Part shown: positions 63,396-64,000 of the stretch, piece after piece
Layout: each line of letters begins with the position of its first letter
Numbering within the stretch: position 1 is the stretch's first letter
Notes under the pieces: generated by a model
Seen by the model: the letters and a program-made list of their open reading frames with translations, nothing else
Told to the model about the DNA's origin: nothing
Database searches by the model: none
Made by a program: the position numbers and the translations under genes
Assembly (NCBI RefSeq): GCF_033845285.1
Contig: NZ_JAWXCX010000001.1
Coordinates: 1,193,495 to 1,257,494 of the forward strand
Length of the DNA: 64,000 nt
Origin: Marinococcus sp. PL1-022
Lineage (GTDB): Bacteria; Bacillota; Bacilli; Bacillales; Marinococcaceae
Reading direction: 5' to 3'

Positions 63396-64000
63396 ATGGC
63401 TGATTCATGGACTTCGTTACTAAAAAATAAAACGTTTGTGCTCGTATGGCTGTCGGGCATGACGGTGATGCTCGGCTTTTCCTTTTTCTTTTTGTCCGTT
63501 TCCTGGTTTGTCGTCGATGAAATGCAGCAGCCGGCGATTCTCGGGGTCGTGATGATGACGATCGCCATTCCGCGTGTGGCGATGATGATTTACGGCGGGG
63601 TGCTTGCAGATAAAATTCAGAAGTCGCGTATTATGTTTACGACAAATGCAATGCAGGTGGTCGTCATGATCGTCCTGGTGGTGCTCGTGCAGCAGGACGC
63701 CCTGCAGACGACCTCGTTGATCATTCTGGCGTTCATCTTTGGGTTTCTGGATGCGTTCTTTTTCCCGGCTGCTTCGGCAATGATTCCGAGTATTGTTCCG
63801 GTGAACCAGCTGCAGCAGGCGAACTCCTGGTACCAGGGGTCCACGGAGCTGATGTTTATCCTCGGCCCGGTGGGGGCGGGGCTGCTGTTAACCTTTGGCG
63901 GCTTTAGCTTTGCGTTTTCTGCGGCGGCTGGTTTGATTGCGCTGTCGACGATTTTGATTTATCCGCCGCTGTTGAAGGATCCGGTGCCTGAAGTGAGAAC
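63396..64000 (+). CDS. MFS transporter (3' end outside the window)
   Basis: Open frame from ATG 63396 (ACAGGAGGGCACTA upstream) to the right edge, about 201 codons, with no stop. The first five to six membrane segments are visible, with MFS motif A as GGVLADKIQKSRIM between spans 2 and 3 and FGFLDAFFFPAASAMIPSIV typical of the DHA3/enterobactin-exporter-like group. Likely a drug or metabolite exporter controlled by the upstream TetR. Incomplete. Confidence 0.92.
   Translation, partial: MADSWTSLLKNKTFVLVWLSGMTVMLGFSFFFLSVSWFVVDEMQQPAILGVVMMTIAIPRVAMMIYGGVLADKIQKSRIMFTTNAMQVVVMIVLVVLVQQDALQTTSLIILAFIFGFLDAFFFPAASAMIPSIVPVNQLQQANSWYQGSTELMFILGPVGAGLLLTFGGFSFAFSAAAGLIALSTILIYPPLLKDPVPEVR

Noticed and set aside
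1-64000. CRISPR arrays, tRNA or rRNA genes, large riboswitches
   Set aside because: No spaced direct repeats of CRISPR type, no cloverleaf or rRNA sequence, and no conserved riboswitch core was seen on reading the intergenic regions; a covariance-model search would be needed to exclude small RNAs.

Overview
The window is a chromosomal segment from a Bacillota genome, most likely a Bacillaceae species of the alkaliphilic or halophilic kind. Reasons: the mutS-mutL-methyltransferase-miaA-hfq core order, strong AGGAGG-type ribosome binding sites throughout, many GTG and TTG starts, cre-type catabolite sites, PRD/BglG, MocR, LacI and ROK regulators, and very acidic exported proteins. No rRNA, tRNA, CRISPR array or replication origin was seen. 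Genus-level placement is inference.

Layout. (a) 1-5.9 kb: GC-rich core genes for mismatch repair (mutS, cut by the left edge, and mutL), an RsmJ/DUF548-like methyltransferase, miaA and hfq, closed by a terminator. (b) 5.97-7.8 kb: an IS30-family element, then a decayed BglG-type regulator fragment between two look-alike terminators. (c) 7.9-15.5 kb: a KDPG aldolase, divergent from a PTS locus with a PRD activator, separate EIIA, EIIB and EIIC of the ascorbate type, a phosphotriesterase-family lactonase, a creatininase-family amidohydrolase and a UPF0309 SIS protein. This looks like uptake and opening of a phosphorylated sugar lactone or similar acid sugar. (d) 15.5-22.9 kb: single genes on the minus strand (PD-(D/E)XK nuclease-like protein, DUF418 membrane protein, PhoD-type phosphatase, lipoprotein gamma-glutamyltransferase) and a DapA-family aldolase. 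(e) 22.9-31.6 kb: a MocR/GabR regulator divergent from a gabT-gabD-(58-aa membrane peptide)-sodium symporter-carbamoylase-M20 operon, for import and breakdown of an omega-amino acid or its N-substituted form. (f) 31.7-33.4 kb: an MBL-fold hydrolase and an SDR.

(g) 33.5-42.3 kb: a LacI-controlled oligosaccharide locus (ABC importer, esterase, LacI, sulfatase) divergent from a GH3 glycosidase, with three operator or cre palindromes between. (h) 42.3-46.5 kb: two small unknown proteins, then a degenerate-ABC/LytTR fusion regulator with an ABC-2 exporter. (i) 46.5-51.1 kb: mqo, and an MMPL exporter divergent from its TetR regulator with a perfect palindrome between them. (j) 51.2-54.2 kb: a cre-controlled CitMHS transporter with the two-gene AtuA module. 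(k) 54.3-62.7 kb: an AT-rich ROK-controlled locus with an ABC sugar importer, an 825-aa unrecognised protein with carbohydrate-active-enzyme features, a DUF624 protein and a NagB-type deaminase, pointing to an amino-sugar-containing oligosaccharide. (l) 62.7-64 kb: a TetR regulator with its palindrome and an MFS exporter cut by the right edge.

The best candidates for undescribed biology are the 825-aa protein in the amino-sugar locus, the PTS/lactonase/creatininase/SIS pathway, the 58-aa partner of the sodium symporter, the ABC-like/LytTR regulator, and three genes whose expected start codon is ATC or ATT instead of ATG.
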